Positions 61,393 through 64,000 of a stretch of 64,000 nucleotides of DNA are shown in pieces. The stretch lies in the NCBI GenBank assembly GCA_910584635.1, contig CAJUBA010000001.1, positions 186,001 to 250,000 on the forward strand, written 5' to 3'. The notes beneath the pieces were generated by a model that was not told the DNA's origin, ran no database searches, and saw nothing but the letters and a program-made list of their open reading frames with translations. Within the stretch, counting starts at the first letter, position 1. The number at the start of each line of letters is the position of its first letter. The stretch is from an uncultured Christensenella sp. (GTDB taxonomy: Bacteria; Bacillota; Clostridia; Christensenellales; UBA3700). Both the position numbers and the translations under genes were made by a program.

Positions 61393-61422
61393 TTTGTTTT
61401 CTCCTTTTTTTGTTTATTCTTC

Positions 61423-61484
61423 CTCGAAATTTTCGCTTTCGGCAACTTGTTGGCAAACAAGCAACTGCCTGTGCTGACTTCGAG
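61423..61484 (-). promoter_or_regulatory. Structured 5' leader of rpsB-tsf
   Basis: Within the rpsB leader, outer arms CTCGAA (61423-61428) and TTCGAG (61479-61484) close a domain. Inside it GGCA/TGCC and a perfect CTTGTT-TGCC-AACAAG hairpin (61441-61469) form a stacked stem. The promoter is upstream (61505-61534). Such leaders often bind the encoded ribosomal protein; that is inference here. Confidence 0.55.
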
Positions 61485-61504
61485 TGTTTATTTTACCGTT
61501 TGAT

Positions 61505-61534
61505 ATTCTACCACACTGTAAAAGCGTTTGGCAA
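61505..61534 (-). promoter_or_regulatory. rpsB promoter
   Basis: TTGCCA (61529-61534), 18-bp spacer, extended TGG-TAGAAT (61505-61510); leader of about 105 bases. Confidence 0.75.
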
Positions 61535-61592
61535 TCGAATTTATATAAAAACAGTAATATTATTTATAAATAATAACTAATTCCGTATTAAA

Positions 61593-62963
61593 TTATTCTT
61601 TTTCCGCTCTCTCGCTTCCTTCTATCGCGTCGATAGCCAAAGAAAGTTCGAATCTTTTTCTCATCATCTCGCAGGAAATATCGTAAGGCTTGCCCATGCT
61701 TCCGGCGAAATTAAGATTATTCGCCACGCAACCGCCGCTACAGTAATATTTTGCTATACAGTCTTTGCAATCGGGTTTGTTGGTAACTATATTCTCGGCA
61801 AATTTTTCAGACACGCTCAAATCGAGTTTTCCGTCAAAAACATTGCCCATATAATAGTCTTTATTTTCGGCAAATTGATGACACGGATAGATTCCTCCTG
61901 TCGGGGTTACCGCTAAATATTCGCATCCCGAACCGCACCCGGTCAAACGCTTTACAAGACAAGGACCGCCTTCCAAATCTATCATAAAATGGAAAAAGTT
62001 AAACCATTTATCCGTCTTGCGCCTGTCTATATACTTCTCCGCCAATTTCTCGTATTCGGCAAGAATCGCAGGCAGATGTTCTTTTGTGATTTTCAAATCA
62101 TCTATATCAGTAACTACTGGTTCCATAGAGATTTGGTCAAATCCCATATCGTTGAGAGCAAGTACGTCGTCGGAAAAATCCAAATTGCGCGCGGTAAAAG
62201 TTCCTCTAACGTAATATGACTTATTTCCTCTTACTTTTGCGAATTTTATCGCGTTGTTAGCGATTAAAGAATAACAGTCTTTTCCGTTGACCGCTTTTCG
62301 CACCGCGTTATGGACGCATTCTCTACCGTCTATACTCAACACAACGTTGTGCATTTCTTCATTTAGCCACTTTATTGTTTCGTCGTTGAGAAGCACGCAG
62401 TTTGTCGTCATAGTAAAATAAAAAGTCTTACCCGACTCTTTCTCTCTTTCCCGAGCGTAAGCGACAATAGATTTTACAACCGAAAGGTTCATCAACGGCT
62501 CCCCGCCGAAGAAGTCGACTTCCAGATTGTTTCTTTTGCCTGAATTTGCAATCAAAAAGTCTATCGCTTTCTTTCCGACCTCTTCGGACATATACGCCCT
62601 TTCGCTCGTATGATACGTGCCTTCGTCGGCAAAACAGTATTTGCATCTCAAATTACAGTCGTTGCAAATATGCAGACACAGCGCTTTTATTTCGCCGATT
62701 CTTTTACGCTTAGCGTATACGTCGCACGGAGTATTGAGCGCGCCTTGCTGTTCTAAATAAGAAAACTCGTCTTCAAGGTCTATCAATTCATCGGAAGGTA
62801 TAACGGAAAAATCCGCGATTTCCTTTGAATCCGTCAACTTCGCATATTTCTTTTTTGCATACAAAAAAGCGACGTAATCCACATTATGCAGACTGCCGCT
62901 TTCTACGTCCCAAATAAAATAATAAGTCCTGCCGTGATAACAGAAATTAAAAGCGTGTACCAT
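61593..62963 (-). CDS. scfB: SCIFF peptide maturase, radical SAM/SPASM
   Basis: Forms thioether cross-links in the SCIFF peptide encoded just upstream. 456 aa. N-terminal RiPP-recognition-like domain (~1-85), radical-SAM CNDCNLRCKYCF (~101-112, CxxxCxxC), and C-terminal SPASM with GCGSGCEYLAV, YPCHQFAENK, and CKDCIAKYYCSGGCVANN (~398-415). ATG 62963 comes 16 bases after the scfA stop without a good ribosome site, so coupling is likely. Confidence 0.96.
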   Translation of the reverse strand: MVHAFNFCYHGRTYYFIWDVESGSLHNVDYVAFLYAKKKYAKLTDSKEIADFSVIPSDELIDLEDEFSYLEQQGALNTPCDVYAKRKRIGEIKALCLHICNDCNLRCKYCFADEGTYHTSERAYMSEEVGKKAIDFLIANSGKRNNLEVDFFGGEPLMNLSVVKSIVAYAREREKESGKTFYFTMTTNCVLLNDETIKWLNEEMHNVVLSIDGRECVHNAVRKAVNGKDCYSLIANNAIKFAKVRGNKSYYVRGTFTARNLDFSDDVLALNDMGFDQISMEPVVTDIDDLKITKEHLPAILAEYEKLAEKYIDRRKTDKWFNFFHFMIDLEGGPCLVKRLTGCGSGCEYLAVTPTGGIYPCHQFAENKDYYMGNVFDGKLDLSVSEKFAENIVTNKPDCKDCIAKYYCSGGCVANNLNFAGSMGKPYDISCEMMRKRFELSLAIDAIEGSERAEKE

Positions 62964-62979
62964 TTTATGTTACAGACAA

Positions 62980-63153
62980 TTAAATCAACGGTTTTCTTGT
63001 AGCGTTTATTTTTTCGTCGCGATTTTTACAACTCTGGTTTCCCACCGTGCAAGAAGTTTTGCAAGCGGATTGACAACTGGATTGACATTCTCCACAACCG
63101 ATGTTCCCGCTCTTTTTCATAGAATTTGTTACAATGCTGTTAATATGTTTCAT
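62980..63153 (-). CDS. scfA: SCIFF ranthipeptide precursor (six cysteines in forty-five residues)
   Basis: Found by translating the gap upstream of scfB: ATG 63153, 57 codons, stop 62980-62982, GGAG ribosome site 5 bases before ATG. Cysteines at 20, 23, 27, 31, 35 and 42 in GCGECQSSCQSACKTSCTVG and NQSC, identical in pattern to SCIFF peptides throughout Clostridia. The tail (KNRDEKINATRKPLI) is about ten residues longer than the commonest form. Product role is unknown. Confidence 0.96.
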   Translation of the reverse strand: MKHINSIVTNSMKKSGNIGCGECQSSCQSACKTSCTVGNQSCKNRDEKINATRKPLI

Positions 63154-63253
63154 ATAATCTCCATTATAGCGTATAATTTTATTAATTATATAATATTATA
63201 AACTCAAATTTTTTGCAAGTATTTGTATAAATTCTTTTAATATTTTATCAATT

Positions 63254-63598
63254 TTATTTTTTTAACATACCTTTGATAAAATCAAGTTCAAATTCCAACG
63301 ATTGTTTTAATGTTGGATTTTTCACTCCGGCAATCCTATTTGCAAAGCAATTTACTAATTTATCAGATCTAAAATACTCTGTTAAATCTGCAATCAATAT
63401 AGAAAGCAGCATCAAGTACTCTTCGTCGCAAGTATTATAATAATCGACAGTATCATTAAGATTTATGGAAAATTCTGCTAAAATCCTTTTGTCGTTTTCC
63501 CTGAACTTAGCAACAATATCGTCGCTCATATTCCCTTTGAGTTCTTTAGACAGACTGTGTTGCTGAGCAATCAGTCGGTCCAATTCTTCTCTGTACAT
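63254..63598 (-). CDS. Hypothetical protein in the SCIFF locus
   Basis: 114 aa from ATG 63598, chosen for GAGG 7 bases upstream; the frame continues to a TTG at 63613 that is less likely. Helical and soluble (YREELDRLIAQQHSLSKEL; FELDFIKGMLKK-like end). No family recognised. It sits between the TIGR04086-like gene and scfA, where no gene is usual. Confidence 0.7.
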   Translation of the reverse strand: MYREELDRLIAQQHSLSKELKGNMSDDIVAKFRENDKRILAEFSINLNDTVDYYNTCDEEYLMLLSILIADLTEYFRSDKLVNCFANRIAGVKNPTLKQSLEFELDFIKGMLKK

Positions 63599-63676
63599 CT
63601 GACATTTCCTCAATTACATTATTTTTATCTTTATAATTATAACTCCGACATAATATTATGTCAAATAACAAACGAT

Positions 63677-64000
63677 TTATTTTTCCCGTCTTACGTTTAC
63701 GGTAAAAATACCGCTCAAAAGTCCCGCTGCCAAGCAGAATATAACGTCAAATGCCGTCAATGGATTTATTGCAAACGAACCGTTGATAAGAGAAAATATC
63801 AAATATGATATCAGCACAAAAAACAAGCCTATTATGCTTCCCTTGAAAAGTCCTTGTTTGCCTGACTTAATTGCCAAAAGCGTACCGAAAAATATGCTTA
63901 TTATTTTAAGAAATACATTAACGATTTGAACGGCTTTTTGCGATAAGTTGGCAAATTTCACTATTACTGCGAAAATAACTACCAATAGCAATGAAATAAT
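63677..64000 (-). CDS. TIGR04086-type membrane protein, 5' end beyond window
   Basis: The frame stays open to the window edge (…SLLLVVIFAVIVKFAN); the Met read at 63991 is only a TTG, so the true start is outside. Four spans: ~1-12, ~27-45, ~52-72 and ~78-98 of the visible part, ending in NVRREK. Hydrophobic pattern, size and position next to scfA match the TIGR04086 family, which commonly lies between yajC and scfA. Confidence 0.75.
   Translation of the reverse strand: MISLLLVVIFAVIVKFANLSQKAVQIVNVFLKIISIFFGTLLAIKSGKQGLFKGSIIGLFFVLISYLIFSLINGSFAINPLTAFDVIFCLAAGLLSGIFTVNVRREK

Noticed and set aside
1..64000. CRISPR arrays, rRNA genes, insertion sequences
   Set aside because: No regularly spaced repeats, rRNA-like sequence or transposase was seen.

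Overview
The window looks like a chromosome segment of a low-GC, endospore-forming Firmicute of the Clostridia type. The evidence is spoIIIAA-AH, spoIVB, a PolC-family protein, the SCIFF peptide with its radical-SAM maturase, and operon orders that are standard for that group. Species cannot be named from this sequence.

Layout. 1-1046 is the 5' part of a class A penicillin-binding protein on the minus strand, running off the window. 1097-9152 is a plus-strand operon, miaB-mutS-mutL-miaA-methionine gamma-lyase-like gene, closed by a strong terminator. 9198-11239 holds lexA, with an SOS box inside its promoter, and a 354-aa tyrosine recombinase (minus). About 11621-18452 is a compact 6.8-kb filamentous-phage (inovirus-like) prophage. 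It has an HUH replication initiator, a Zot/pI-type ATPase, an adsorption-protein candidate, several one- or two-span coat/assembly proteins (four of them under 55 codons), a GC-rich multi-hairpin intergenic region, and a lambda-like switch of three palindromic operators between a divergent early promoter and an XRE repressor. It carries no integrase of its own. Its ends are two copies of a site that, at the left end, is a perfect 14-bp inverted repeat around an 8-bp spacer, about 0.4 kb upstream of the recombinase gene. Genes to the left run rightwards and nearly everything to the right (45 kb) runs leftwards, as expected around a replication terminus. I therefore read the site as a dif-like Xer site used by the phage.

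18815-20263 is a membrane-anchored PadR-type regulator (plus). From there on almost everything is minus strand: a TVP38/DedA protein, rnhA, proC, tRNA-Trp, purB, then spoIVB-recN-argR-nadK-tlyA-dxs-(membrane protein)-ispA-xseB-xseA-folD-nusB-asp23, the spoIIIAA-AH operon, efp-pepP and an AP-endonuclease-like gene. These are followed by the ribF-truB-nrnA-rbfA-infB-ylxQ-ylxR-nusA-rimP translation operon, the polC(exonuclease-only)-ispG-rseP-dxr-cdsA-uppS-frr operon, pyrH, tsf, rpsB, and the SCIFF locus (scfB, scfA, a hypothetical gene, and a TIGR04086-like membrane protein cut by the window end).

How the parts work together: the first operon joins tRNA i6A/ms2i6A modification to mismatch repair. 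The central minus-strand blocks join isoprenoid and undecaprenyl-lipid synthesis (dxs, ispA, dxr, ispG, uppS, cdsA), translation factors and ribosome assembly (tsf, rpsB, frr, infB, rbfA, rimP, nusA), and engulfment-stage sporulation (SpoIIIA channel, SpoIVB). Points that stand out are the prophage at a putative dif/terminus, a repeated TATAAT-N6-ATG leaderless promoter layout at miaB, nadK, pepP and the phage repressor, a PolC homologue reduced to its N-terminal and exonuclease domains at the normal polC position, a PadR-transmembrane fusion, and an orphan perfect-core SOS box.
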